Assembly (NCBI GenBank): GCA_001897535.1
Contig: MKTC01000025.1
Coordinates: 19,318-83,317 of the forward strand
Direction: 5' to 3'
DNA from: Bacteroidetes bacterium 37-13
GTDB lineage: Bacteria > Bacteroidota > Bacteroidia > Chitinophagales > LD1
Length of the DNA stretch: 64,000 nt
In this document: positions 16,204-24,420 of the stretch, piece after piece
How positions within the stretch are numbered: position 1 is the first letter of the stretch
Layout: each line of letters starts with the position of its first letter
Translations under genes and position numbers: made by a program
The notes under the pieces: generated by a model
Told to the model about the DNA's origin: nothing
Databases searched by the model: none
What the model saw: the letters and a program-made list of their open reading frames with translations, nothing else

Positions 16204-17514
16204 TTACTTAGCTACAAAGAATTTTGTTTTACCAACGATAGCACCTTGTGCATTTTGTAAAGTTACAAAATAAGTACCAACGCTTAATGTGCTTACATCA
16301 ACTGAAGTTTTACCAGAGAAAGAAGAAGCTAATACTTTTCTTCCGCTAAGGTCTGTTACATTCAATGAACCGTTTTGAATATCAGCAACAATGTTTAATG
16401 CTGAACTTGCAGGATTTGGAAATGCTTTTACATTGATTAAATTGAAATCAGCAATTCCAGCTGGGTCGTTAACTCTCACTCTCAAGAAACTGTTTGAAGT
16501 TAATCCTGTTGTAGAAGTTAATTGGTAGTAAACAGTATCAAATCCAACGTAGTTATTCATTGGAGTGTAAGTGATATTGTTTCCGCTTTTTGCAGCAGTA
16601 CCGTGAGCAGTTGTAGTACTAATTGTTCCTAATGAAACTGTAGCAGCACCATCGCAATCTTCATCATTAGCTAAAACATTAACTGTGATTGGAGTGTTTT
16701 TGTTTGTAACAGTATCATCTTGGCGAGCAATTGGATTGATTACATAATTACCTGGAGCAAGTGTATAAGCTACATCATCAACCAACAATTTGCTTCCTGC
16801 AGGAATGGTAGCACCACCGCTCAAAGAACTGAATAAACTTTGTAATGCAAATAAGTTGCTAGATGCTAAGGCATAAGTAAGGCTATCTGGCACATCGCAA
16901 GAAGAGTAAACAAAAGGCACAGTAAATTTTTTGTATCCGTTTGTTGCACCATTAATAAACTGAGCAGCAGTAGCAACTACATCAGTTCCTTTTCTTAATA
17001 CAGCTAAAAGTAATGCAGAGTCGCCTGTTACAGGAGTGTAATCAGCATAAACTGAAAAGCTATCTAAACGACCAGTAACTGGAATTCCACTTCCAGGTAA
17101 GCTTGTTGGAGAAAATCCTCCACCGCCCATTAAATCGGCAACACTAATTTTAAATTCACCACTAATTACGAAACCGGGAATACCTGTTTGCATTCCAATT
17201 ACTGGAATTGTAATGTTTTTAGTTTCAATTTGTGCGGCAAAAGAACCAGTGTTGGCAGTATTAGATTTGGTAACCATAATTACACCACCCGGACCAGGTT
17301 CAAAAGTATCTGCACCGGTAATGTAGTTTACAGAAGTCCAATCAATTGGGTCTTCAAAACTAAAAGTGTCTGTTAGAATAATTCCTGATTGATTTACATT
17401 CAAAATTGAAGTATCATTTTTCCAATTTTCGAAGCCGGCATTGGGCACTGTTTGTGCATTTGCTGTTGTGGCTACTAAACCACCCAATAAGCTGCCGAGT
17501 ACAAGTTTTCTCAT
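16204..17514 (-). CDS. Secreted protein with PCMD-like, Ig-like and T9SS type A sorting domains
   Basis: The 436-residue protein starts with a signal peptide (ending ATTANA then Q). An N-terminal jelly-roll-like region about residues 22-255 (PNAGFENWKND to KLLVDDVAYTL) resembles the PCMD/carbohydrate-related family. A cadherin/Ig-like region follows (NVLANDEDCDG to VGFDTVYYQLTS). The T9SS type A sorting domain comes last (VKAFPNPASSALNIV, GTYFVTLQN). It is exported through the T9SS and probably surface attached or released. It is monocistronic, with a TATCTTCG box upstream and a terminator downstream. A sugar-binding role is guesswork. Confidence 0.9.
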   Translation of the reverse strand: MRKLVLGSLLGGLVATTANAQTVPNAGFENWKNDTSILNVNQSGIILTDTFSFEDPIDWTSVNYITGADTFEPGPGGVIMVTKSNTANTGSFAAQIETKNITIPVIGMQTGIPGFVISGEFKISVADLMGGGGFSPTSLPGSGIPVTGRLDSFSVYADYTPVTGDSALLLAVLRKGTDVVATAAQFINGATNGYKKFTVPFVYSSCDVPDSLTYALASSNLFALQSLFSSLSGGATIPAGSKLLVDDVAYTLAPGNYVINPIARQDDTVTNKNTPITVNVLANDEDCDGAATVSLGTISTTTAHGTAAKSGNNITYTPMNNYVGFDTVYYQLTSTTGLTSNSFLRVRVNDPAGIADFNLINVKAFPNPASSALNIVADIQNGSLNVTDLSGRKVLASSFSGKTSVDVSTLSVGTYFVTLQNAQGAIVGKTKFFVAK

Positions 17515-17556
17515 GTTGTTTTTCGTTGTTTTTTGTTTTTTAATGAATGAGATATG

Positions 17557-17564
17557 CGAAGATA
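17557..17564 (-). promoter_or_regulatory. Candidate -7 box TATCTTCG
   Basis: TATCTTCG on the minus strand lies 42 bp before the ATG at 17514 and belongs to the recurring TAnnTTCG class. No -33 box is clear. Confidence 0.4.
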
Positions 17565-17616
17565 GTAATCGCTTTAATTTTTTGTTCTTTTCTTTGTTAA
17601 AATAATATCAATAAAA

Positions 17617-17640
17617 AAGGCTACCAATTAAAGTAGCCTT
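17617..17640 (-). terminator. Intrinsic terminator of the peroxiredoxin gene
   Basis: AAGGCTAC (17617-17624) pairs with GTAGCCTT (17633-17640). On the minus strand the stem is followed by a run of U's (the A-run at 17613-17618 on the plus strand). Confidence 0.85.
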
Positions 17641-17660
17641 CTCAAAATAATATTCCGAAT

Positions 17661-18131
17661 TTATTTAAGTGATTGTAAAACTGTTCGGGCAGCTTCAAAG
17701 TTTGGCAAATCGTGTGGATCGGCCATCACTTCAGCATAGCGAACTACGCCTTCTTTATCAACTACAAAAATTGCTCTTTGTGCAATTCCCTCAATTCCAA
17801 AAGCAAATTTTTCAATCACCACGCCATAATCTTTAATTACTTTTTTAGTAAAATCTGAAAGTAAGTCAAATTCATATTTCTGCTTTGCTTTAAATTCACC
17901 TAAGCTAAAAATGGAATCTACAGAAATACCTAAAACCACCGCATTTAGATTATCGTAATCGCTTTTGTGGTCGCGTGCATTGCAAAGTTGCTCTGTGCAA
18001 ACGCCTGTAAATGCTAATGGAAAAAAGTTTAAGAAAACATTTTTCCCTTTAAAACTACTTAGTGTAACCTCTTTTTTTTCTGTATTAAAGAGCGTAAAAT
18101 CTGGAGCTTTTTCTCCTACTTGAATAGCCAT
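17661..18131 (-). CDS. Peroxiredoxin (AhpE/Bcp type)
   Basis: The true start is the ATG at 18131 (MAIQVGEKAPDFTLF), giving 156 residues; the frame is open to 18230 but that overlaps the upstream gene and does not match the family. The thioredoxin-fold peroxidase motif reads PLAFTGVCTEQLC, so Cys45 is the peroxidatic residue. Cys50, five residues later, can resolve it as in Bcp-type enzymes. It reduces hydrogen or organic peroxides in the cytosol. It follows a small lipoprotein gene by 43 nt and a terminator follows it. Confidence 0.93.
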   Translation of the reverse strand: MAIQVGEKAPDFTLFNTEKKEVTLSSFKGKNVFLNFFPLAFTGVCTEQLCNARDHKSDYDNLNAVVLGISVDSIFSLGEFKAKQKYEFDLLSDFTKKVIKDYGVVIEKFAFGIEGIAQRAIFVVDKEGVVRYAEVMADPHDLPNFEAARTVLQSLK

Positions 18132-18174
18132 AATTATATTGTTTTTTTTTAAGTTAGAAAATACGTATTTAAAA

Positions 18175-18546
18175 TTAAATGCCTCCGGGTGGCACTTGAG
18201 CAAATTGTAGTTGTTCTTCGTTTGAAACAAGCCTAAACACCTTTACTGAGCCGTCTTTTTGAGTAAAAGTAATATCTGCACTACTTTCTTCAAACCAATT
18301 AAAATTCACGGTTTTATTATCAATATTTTTTGCCACAACTTCAGTAGAAAGTTGTCCTTCTTTAAAGCTATATGCTTTAATTTTAATTATCACCTTCCAA
18401 GGGTCGGTTGGCAGCACTCTGTTGGCTTCAATATCTACTTTCACTTTGCCACTTGGTGATAATCGTTCCATGTGCGCAGTAGTTGGGTAGTCGCAAGAAG
18501 AAAGCAACACGAGCATTACCACAAAGCAAGAAAAATATATTTTCAT
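18175..18546 (-). CDS. Small lipoprotein of unknown function
   Basis: The 123-residue product has a lipoprotein signal with LLSSC (Cys18). The mature part is beta-rich and charged; I do not recognise a family. Its start codon overlaps the stop of the DUF4920 gene (TAATG at 18544-18548), so the two are coupled and probably act in the same compartment. A PPGG motif ends the protein. Confidence 0.75.
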   Translation of the reverse strand: MKIYFSCFVVMLVLLSSCDYPTTAHMERLSPSGKVKVDIEANRVLPTDPWKVIIKIKAYSFKEGQLSTEVVAKNIDNKTVNFNWFEESSADITFTQKDGSVKVFRLVSNEEQLQFAQVPPGGI

Positions 18547-19031
18547 TATTCTACAATTACGCCTTTTGCAACAAATACCAATTCTTTTTTGGGTGTGTTT
18601 ATCGCTTCAATTTCTTCTTTAGATTTTCCAGCATCTTCAGCATAGTGGCGCAGCATATCTACCGAAGTTGTTTTTACTTTTGCTTCGCCTTGTGCATAAA
18701 AAGTTTTTCCGGGAGCATCTTTCGGCACAAAAAAACCATAGTCCTTAAATGTCATGCGCATTTGTTTGCCATCGCCTAAATCTACGGTGAGCCAGCAGCC
18801 TTTCACTTGGCACACCTCGTTTATCTTTCCGGTTATTTTAAAACTTTCTTTTTCCTTTCCTTCCATTAAACTTGGAAGCTCTTTGGCATCAATTGCTTTC
18901 GATTTTGAAATTTTTTCACCAAAGGTTTGCGCCTTCGCTTTCTTGGCAGATTTGTTGCCCTCGCTTGCAAAAGCCACTACATTGATAAATGCTAAAATTG
19001 CAATAAAGAATGTTTTCATAAAATACTTCAT
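18546..19031 (-). CDS. Exported DUF4920-domain protein
   Basis: I take the ATG at 19031 (MKYFMKTFFIAILAFINVVA); the next Met at 19019 is also possible. The frame runs further up to 19118, but that would overlap the upstream FAD gene. The 161-residue product has a signal peptide and then the DUF4920 core. That core includes FKITGKINEVCQVKGCWLTV, with a C-x4-C pair, and MRMTFKDYGFFVPKDA. DUF4920 proteins are small OB-like periplasmic proteins; the conserved Cys pair suggests metal or redox work, but the function is not established. It is coupled to the downstream lipoprotein gene. Confidence 0.85.
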   Translation of the reverse strand: MKYFMKTFFIAILAFINVVAFASEGNKSAKKAKAQTFGEKISKSKAIDAKELPSLMEGKEKESFKITGKINEVCQVKGCWLTVDLGDGKQMRMTFKDYGFFVPKDAPGKTFYAQGEAKVKTTSVDMLRHYAEDAGKSKEEIEAINTPKKELVFVAKGVIVE

Positions 19032-19044
19032 AGCTTGTTGGTTT

Positions 19045-20286
19045 CTACTTAGGCGAAAATAAGATTTTGAAATAAAACTTTGGGTCTTTAAGCTTAGAGC
19101 GCAAATCAATATCTTCAAACATACTCATGATTGCTTCGCGCAAAGCCTCGTTTCTATTAGCTTTTTTCACCACAAAATTAAAAAGCAAAGGAAAGTTAAT
19201 AAGCCTTTGCATACTATAACTCAACTGCAATTCTTTCCATAAACGTTGGTAAACCTGTTTGTCGTAATCGGTTAAAATTGTACTACTAAAATTATTTTGC
19301 TGAATACAAATTTCGGCTTGCTGCGCAGCGTACATTCCGCTCAAAAGTGCGTTGCCAATTCCTTCACCGGTAAATGGATCTATCAGCATTGCGGCATCGC
19401 CACAAAGCATATAATTATCGCCTGAAAGTTTGCGTTTTTTTGAACCTAATGGTAATCCATACAACTTCACATTGTCTTGCAATTCAGCATTAGCAAAACG
19501 CTCCTTAATTTGTGGTTCTGATTCAATAATTTCAAAAAACAGTTTCTTTAAATTTATATTTTTTGAATTTAACTTATCGGCTCGTATTCCAATTCCCACA
19601 TTGGCTTCACCATTTGGTAAAGGGAAAATCCAAAAATATCCTGGCAATGCTTTATGAATAAAATGCAGTTCTATGAAGCCTTCTGCATCTAAATTTTGAA
19701 CATTTTTATAGTACGCCCGCAAACCAAAACAATTATGTTCTGGTTCAGTTTTTAGCATCGCAATTTGCTTAGCAAAAGCAGAGTGTGCACCATCGGCAGC
19801 AATAAAAAGTTTTGAAGAAAAAACGTTGTCATTTTTATCTCTTGCATCAATACCGTTTTGGGTCCGAATAAAAGAACGCAACTCGGTATTTTCATGTATA
19901 GAAATAAGCGGATTTTGTTTTGCTTTTTCAAATAGAAAGTCATCAAAATCTATACGTTTCATAATGAAGCCTGGCGCATTTTTTAATGCACTTTTGTTCT
20001 TTGAAAACGGAATGCGAAGCGGTTCTCCATTTGGCGCAACAAAAGTAACGCCCCAAGAGTCTATAGCTGTAGAGTTTTTTACTAATTCATCAATAATTGA
20101 AGCATCTAACTTTTTGAATACTTCCAATGCTTTTCCACTCAGCGCATCACCACATATTTTATCGCGTGGAAATGTTGCTTTATCAACCAAAGTGCAGGAA
20201 ATTCCTTGCTTTGCAAGAAACAAAGCCGCTGCTGTTCCGGCAGGCCCCGCACCTGAAATAAGAATTTGTGTATCTATTTTTTTAAT
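19045..20286 (-). CDS. Geranylgeranyl-reductase-family FAD oxidoreductase with non-canonical start
   Basis: The FAD-binding Rossmann motif is encoded by complement 20225-20270 (DTQILISGAGPAGTAA), upstream of the first ATG (20223). The first in-frame stop above it is a TGA at about 20309. Between that stop and the fold there is no ATG, GTG or TTG. Candidate starts are ATT at 20284-20286 or 20290-20292, and ATA. From 20286 the product is about 413 residues. Other hallmarks are DKATFPRDKICGDALSG, IAADGAHSAFAKQI and CGDAAMLIDPFTGEGIGNAL. The family reduces isoprenoid chains or oxidises lipids. It overlaps the end of queE by a few bases if the upstream ATT is used. N-terminal start is uncertain. 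Confidence 0.85.
   Translation of the reverse strand: MKKIDTQILISGAGPAGTAAALFLAKQGISCTLVDKATFPRDKICGDALSGKALEVFKKLDASIIDELVKNSTAIDSWGVTFVAPNGEPLRIPFSKNKSALKNAPGFIMKRIDFDDFLFEKAKQNPLISIHENTELRSFIRTQNGIDARDKNDNVFSSKLFIAADGAHSAFAKQIAMLKTEPEHNCFGLRAYYKNVQNLDAEGFIELHFIHKALPGYFWIFPLPNGEANVGIGIRADKLNSKNINLKKLFFEIIESEPQIKERFANAELQDNVKLYGLPLGSKKRKLSGDNYMLCGDAAMLIDPFTGEGIGNALLSGMYAAQQAEICIQQNNFSSTILTDYDKQVYQRLWKELQLSYSMQRLINFPLLFNFVVKKANRNEALREAIMSMFEDIDLRSKLKDPKFYFKILFSPK
19054..19061 (-). promoter_or_regulatory. Candidate -7 box TATTTTCG inside the end of the FAD gene
   Basis: TATTTTCG on the minus strand lies 22 bp before the DUF4920 start at 19031, within the last codons of the upstream FAD gene. 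It could give the DUF4920 unit its own transcript. Confidence 0.35.
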
Positions 20287-20296
20287 AGTAATAGAA

Positions 20297-20914
20297 TTAA
20301 GGAATGTTCATGAATTTGTGCTGCTGCAAAGAAATTCTCCATTGCGGATTTCGTTGCGCGTAATCAATAATAAGCGGGAGGTTTTCTTCCATATTACTCC
20401 ATTCCGGCTGGAGAAAGAGCATGCAATTTTCATTTGCCATTTTAGCATTCTCTTCTGCCCATCGCAAATCGTTTGGGTGAAAGATTACAACCTTTAATTC
20501 ACTTGCTTTTGCAAGGCTCTCAGGCAATGGTTTTTTAAATCGCTTTGGCGAAACGGTTATCCAATCCCAAGTGCCGGAAATTGGATAAGCACCTGAAGTT
20601 TCAATATGTAATTTTATATTGTGTGAATGAAGTAAATCTGTGAGTGATTGCAATTGGTGCATAGCCGGCTCACCGCCTGTAACAACACATGTTTTAGCGT
20701 TTTTACTTTCGATAAATTCAAGCATTTTTTCAATGCTTACTTTAGGGTGAATATCTACATTCCAACTTTCCTTTACATCGCACCAAGTGCAGCCGACATC
20801 GCAGCCGCCCAAACGTAAAAAGTATGCTGCCGCACCGGAATAAAATCCTTCACCTTGTATGGTATAAAAATGCTCCATTAAAGGTAGCAAAATTTCACCC
20901 TCTTGTATCTTCAT
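20297..20914 (-). CDS. queE: 7-carboxy-7-deazaguanine synthase QueE
   Basis: QueE is a radical-SAM enzyme that makes 7-carboxy-7-deazaguanine from carboxy-tetrahydropterin, on the way to preQ0 and queuosine in tRNA. The 205-residue length fits. The cluster motif C-x3-C-x2-C is present as CDVGCTWC (Cys38, Cys42, Cys45). HFYTIQGEGFYSG precedes it, and VVTGGEPAMHQ and IETSGAYP follow. No other queuosine gene (queC, queD, queF) is adjacent. It is separated by one base from the upstream gene, so these form one operon with the downstream FAD enzyme. Confidence 0.95.
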   Translation of the reverse strand: MKIQEGEILLPLMEHFYTIQGEGFYSGAAAYFLRLGGCDVGCTWCDVKESWNVDIHPKVSIEKMLEFIESKNAKTCVVTGGEPAMHQLQSLTDLLHSHNIKLHIETSGAYPISGTWDWITVSPKRFKKPLPESLAKASELKVVIFHPNDLRWAEENAKMANENCMLFLQPEWSNMEENLPLIIDYAQRNPQWRISLQQHKFMNIP

Positions 20915-20915
20915 T

Positions 20916-21464
20916 TTACAGCTTAAAAAGAAATTCTTGCACAGGTGAATTTACAAGTTTAAATAATGGAGATTCACTTAGTGGAATTAGCCATTTCTTA
21001 ACTAAATCCTCTTTAGTTTTTACTAAATTATTGAATACCAAAGATGAGTCGCTTATATTCCCATCAGCATAGGCATCAGCGGCCTCCGCTAGCGTAAGTA
21101 TTCTTATTTCACCATCTTGAAGTAGATATAGCAACTGACGATTCATAAAATCCGCATCAAATTCCTTTCCTAATTTTTTTATCCAATTAGTGGAACTATC
21201 TATGGTACAACCACCGGTGGCAACCATTTTTTCATCGGCTGCCAACACTAAAAAACAATTATGCAGCAATGCACCATCGGCATACATTTGTACTTTATGC
21301 GAAGTCCACTGAGAGGCAAACTCTTTTGCTAATTCCTTTATTTTGTTACTTTCTTCTGAAGTAAACAAACGATTAGCGCCATAAATCCATACGCTTGAGT
21401 GTAGTGGTAATTTTTCAGCAAATACGTTTTCTTCAATCAAGAATTTTTCTACGTTTTTATTCAT
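20916..21464 (-). CDS. Conserved Bacteroidota protein, sometimes labelled ABC transporter ATPase
   Basis: The ATG at 21464 (MNKNVEKFLIEENVFAEKLP) gives 182 residues; the frame extends to 21503 but into the promoter region. There is no Walker A or B motif, so any ATPase label in databases for this family is not supported. A segment QMYADGALLHNCFLVLAADE followed by MVATGGCTIDSSTNWIK is characteristic. No signal peptide is seen. It lies one base before queE, suggesting co-expression. Function is unknown. Confidence 0.8.
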   Translation of the reverse strand: MNKNVEKFLIEENVFAEKLPLHSSVWIYGANRLFTSEESNKIKELAKEFASQWTSHKVQMYADGALLHNCFLVLAADEKMVATGGCTIDSSTNWIKKLGKEFDADFMNRQLLYLLQDGEIRILTLAEAADAYADGNISDSSLVFNNLVKTKEDLVKKWLIPLSESPLFKLVNSPVQEFLFKL

Positions 21465-21554
21465 TTCTATTTTTTTATGTGATAAATGACAATTCCCTGA
21501 CAATTTAAAGTAAGATAGTTTTCACTTTCGCCCCGCAAATTTAATTCAACATTT

Positions 21555-22811
21555 ATGAACAAAGTACTACTTTCAATTTTATTAGCAGGAACAACTCTTG
21601 CACAAGCTCAAACAACCTTTAATGATACGGTTTCTCTTTCAAGTTCTTACAAAGATGCAGTTTATTACAAACTTAGTGATGGCAGCCAAAGTTCAGTATT
21701 AAATACAGATTGGCATTTGGCATTTTCTGTTCAAAAAGTACAGTTTCCAAAAAATACATTACAAGCCGTAACGCTTCGCTACAATGGTGGAAGCAACTTA
21801 ATAGTTTCACAAAAAGCATTTAACGATACTGCGTTTTTTACAGGTGATACAGTTGGCTATTCAACCTTCACAAAACTTTATGATTCTGACAGTGATATTG
21901 ATACTGGTGCTTTCAACAATGGCTTGAATATTTCTCAATTCGATTACGGTTGGGGAGTTTACAACACTACAACAAAAAATATTCACGGTAGAAATATTTT
22001 CTACATCCAATTAGCCTCAGGAATTAAAAAGTTTAGAGTGGTGGACTTGGCTTTCGATACTATTTGGCAAGTGCAATATGCTAATTTAGATAACAGTAAT
22101 TTGCAAACAGTTTCAATTCCTAAAAGACCTTACTTAGGTAAACTCTTTGCTTACTTAAATTTAGAAACAAATGCAGTTACAGACCGTGAACCCAATGCTG
22201 CAAACTGGGATTTATTGTTCCATAAATATGCTGCATTAGATGTGCCGGGAATTGAAGTTTATCCAAGCACCGGAGTTTGGAGCAACAAAGGCGTAACAGT
22301 TGCTAAAGCATATCCGGTTGATGTAACTTCAAACGATTATTCAGGCTTTACTTTTAGCAAAAGCTTGAGAGGAATTGGCAGAGATTGGAAAGATTATGTT
22401 GCACCAAACTGGATTGTGGCAGATTCAGTTTCTTACTTTGTAAAAACAAAAGATAATGCTATCTATAAACTTGTGTTCACAGGTTTCAAGGGTAGTGCAA
22501 CCGGAAACATTTTCTTTAGCAAAACTACAGTGCAAACGCCTACTGCAATTGGTGAAGTTTCTAATTTAAAAATTGCTTGCTATCCAAATCCTGCATCATC
22601 AACGCTTACAGTTATTGCAGATAACTTAAACAATAACGCAATATTTAGCTTAACTGATATTTCAGGTAAGCAAGTGCTTTTTAGCCAACTAAACGAGACA
22701 GGTTTTAAAGCATTTCAATTTGATGTAAGCAATTTGGCAAACGGACTTTACATCGCTACTTTAAACCAAAACGGAAACAAAGTTCAACAGAGAATTGTTG
22801 TAAATAAATAG
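21555..22811 (+). CDS. HmuY-like secreted protein with T9SS type A sorting domain
   Basis: The 418-residue protein has a signal peptide (LLAGTTLAQAQ). Its body has two WxL/F-type segments (NTDWHLAFSVQ and NAANWDLLFHKYAA) and a late FVKTKDNAIYKLVFTGF strand, the pattern of HmuY-like haem-binding proteins. I do not see the His ligands clearly, so haem binding is not proven. A T9SS type A C-terminal domain follows (IACYPNPASSTLTVI, NGLYIATLNQNGNKV). It is monocistronic and ends at a strong terminator. A TTCACTTTCG stretch at 21521-21530 may be the promoter box. Confidence 0.85.
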   Translation: MNKVLLSILLAGTTLAQAQTTFNDTVSLSSSYKDAVYYKLSDGSQSSVLNTDWHLAFSVQKVQFPKNTLQAVTLRYNGGSNLIVSQKAFNDTAFFTGDTVGYSTFTKLYDSDSDIDTGAFNNGLNISQFDYGWGVYNTTTKNIHGRNIFYIQLASGIKKFRVVDLAFDTIWQVQYANLDNSNLQTVSIPKRPYLGKLFAYLNLETNAVTDREPNAANWDLLFHKYAALDVPGIEVYPSTGVWSNKGVTVAKAYPVDVTSNDYSGFTFSKSLRGIGRDWKDYVAPNWIVADSVSYFVKTKDNAIYKLVFTGFKGSATGNIFFSKTTVQTPTAIGEVSNLKIACYPNPASSTLTVIADNLNNNAIFSLTDISGKQVLFSQLNETGFKAFQFDVSNLANGLYIATLNQNGNKVQQRIVVNK

Positions 22812-22835
22812 CACTTAAAAAGTGTAATAAATTAC

Positions 22836-22865
22836 AAAAAGGGCTAATTTTTATTAGCCCTTTTT
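22836..22865. terminator. Intrinsic terminator after the HmuY-like gene
   Basis: AAAAAGGGCTAA (22836-22847) pairs perfectly with TTAGCCCTTTTT (22854-22865) around a 6-nt loop, followed by T's. Confidence 0.9.
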
Positions 22866-22890
22866 TAGTTAATATTGCGAGAAAAAGATA

Positions 22891-23352
22891 ATGAATATTA
22901 CACGATTTAATGTGCGGATTTATGGTGTTTTAAAAAATAGTTTAAATCAAATTTTGGTGAGTGATGAACTTGTAAAAAAAGGCTCACTACGTGTTACAAA
23001 ATTTCCCGGTGGCGGCTTAGAATTTGGTGAAGGCCTTCGCGAAGCATTGCAGCGTGAGTTTTTTGAAGAAACCCAAGTAAAAGTACAAGTGAAAGAACAT
23101 ATTTATACTTCCGATTTTTTTGTACCTTCTGCATTTGATAATGATAGCCAAGTAATTGCGGTTTACTATTGGGTTGATTGCCTAGAATGGCAACAAATAA
23201 AAGTTACTGAAAAAAAGTTTGATTTCAATGTACCCAAAGGAACTGAAACAGAGAGTTTTAGATGGGTTGAAGTACATGAAATGAAAAACGAAACAGATAT
23301 TTCATTACCAACAGACGCAGCAGTTTTAAAAATCATTACATCGCTATTCTAA
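22891..23352 (+). CDS. Nudix hydrolase
   Basis: The 153-residue protein contains a Nudix box from GGGLEFGEG through REFFEET (residues about 50-72), following G-x5-E-x7-R-E-x2-E-E. The usual Gly after EET is Gln here. Nudix enzymes cleave nucleoside diphosphates linked to another group; the substrate (dNTP, ADP-ribose, CoA or other) cannot be told. There is no signal peptide. It is a single gene between two terminator/promoter regions. Confidence 0.9.
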   Translation: MNITRFNVRIYGVLKNSLNQILVSDELVKKGSLRVTKFPGGGLEFGEGLREALQREFFEETQVKVQVKEHIYTSDFFVPSAFDNDSQVIAVYYWVDCLEWQQIKVTEKKFDFNVPKGTETESFRWVEVHEMKNETDISLPTDAAVLKIITSLF

Positions 23353-23405
23353 GTTGCTAATTTTAAGGAAAGGCAATTTTTTATTTTTCCTTTTCAAGAA
23401 AAAAC

Positions 23406-23413
23406 TACTTTCG
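23406..23413 (+). promoter_or_regulatory. Candidate -7 box TACTTTCG
   Basis: TACTTTCG lies 62 bp before the corA start at 23476 and fits the TAnnTTCG class seen across this window. No -33 box is clear. Confidence 0.4.
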
Positions 23414-23475
23414 TGCGCTTTTTGGCTTTGGCATTAAAGCATATTGTTTCACGAAACGCACGGGAATGAGCAATT

Positions 23476-24420
23476 ATGATAACTTACCTAAAAAAGCAGA
23501 ACGGCAGTTTTCAACAACTTGCCGCTTTAGAACCGGGCTGTTGGATAAATCTATACGGTCCATTTAACAACGAGGAAGTTCATCAACTTTCTGAAAAACT
23601 TTCTATCGAATTAGACTTTATAACCGACTCTTTAGACGTAGATGAGCGCTCGCGCTATGAAAGCGAAGATGGAGTGGATTTGATTGTACTGAAAACTCCG
23701 GTTAGAAATACCGGCATCACAGATACGGAAGCTATTTACATTACCATTCCAATTGGTATTATTCGCACGGCAGAAAATATTATTACCATTAGTCCATATC
23801 GTAATCCGGTAATAGATTATTTTATGGAAACACCGCCAAAGAGTTTCACCACAAATGATGTAGAAGCGTTTATTCTAAACATATTTGAACGAAATGTGAT
23901 GATGTTTCAAGACTTTTTGAAGAACTTAAATAATAGGCGTTACGCTTATGAAAAAGAACTTTATTACAGTTCAAGAAACGAAGATTTGGCAAACTTATTG
24001 AATATTCAAAAGAGTCTTATTTACATCGTTACGAATATTAGAAGTAATGAATTGATGATGATGAAAACGCAACGAAGCAATTTCTTGCGCCTTAAAGATG
24101 AAGAGAAAATAGACTGGCTCAGCGATATTGTAATTGAAAATTCGCAAGCGCTTGAAATGAGCGAAATGTACAGCAATATCTTAAATGGCACGATGGATAC
24201 TTTCGCAAGTATCATAAGCAATAATTTGAACGGAGTAATGAAGCGACTCACTTCTGTAACCATCGTGCTAATGGTGCCAACACTCATTGCAAGTTTCTAC
24301 GGCATGAACGTTGCATTGCCATTAGAAAGTAATCCTTATGGCTTTATTATCATATTCGGCTTTACCATTTTAATGACTTTGGTAATGGCTTGGTATTTTG
24401 TAAAGAGAAATTGGTTTTAA
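23476..24420 (+). CDS. corA: CorA-family divalent metal transporter
   Basis: The 314-residue protein has a cytosolic alpha/beta domain, a long stalk helix, and two C-terminal membrane helices. The first membrane helix ends in the signature FYGMNVALP (GMN selectivity motif). It imports Mg2+ (or Co2+/Ni2+) through a homopentameric pore. Length and layout fit the family. Its stop overlaps the stop of the convergent transketolase subunit by 4 bp, with no terminator between, so transcripts from the two sides may collide. Confidence 0.93.
   Translation: MITYLKKQNGSFQQLAALEPGCWINLYGPFNNEEVHQLSEKLSIELDFITDSLDVDERSRYESEDGVDLIVLKTPVRNTGITDTEAIYITIPIGIIRTAENIITISPYRNPVIDYFMETPPKSFTTNDVEAFILNIFERNVMMFQDFLKNLNNRRYAYEKELYYSSRNEDLANLLNIQKSLIYIVTNIRSNELMMMKTQRSNFLRLKDEEKIDWLSDIVIENSQALEMSEMYSNILNGTMDTFASIISNNLNGVMKRLTSVTIVLMVPTLIASFYGMNVALPLESNPYGFIIIFGFTILMTLVMAWYFVKRNWF

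Noticed and set aside
24417..24420. Overlap of corA and transketolase stops as a frame error
   Set aside because: Both proteins reach their expected C-termini; the overlap is a simple tail-to-tail arrangement.
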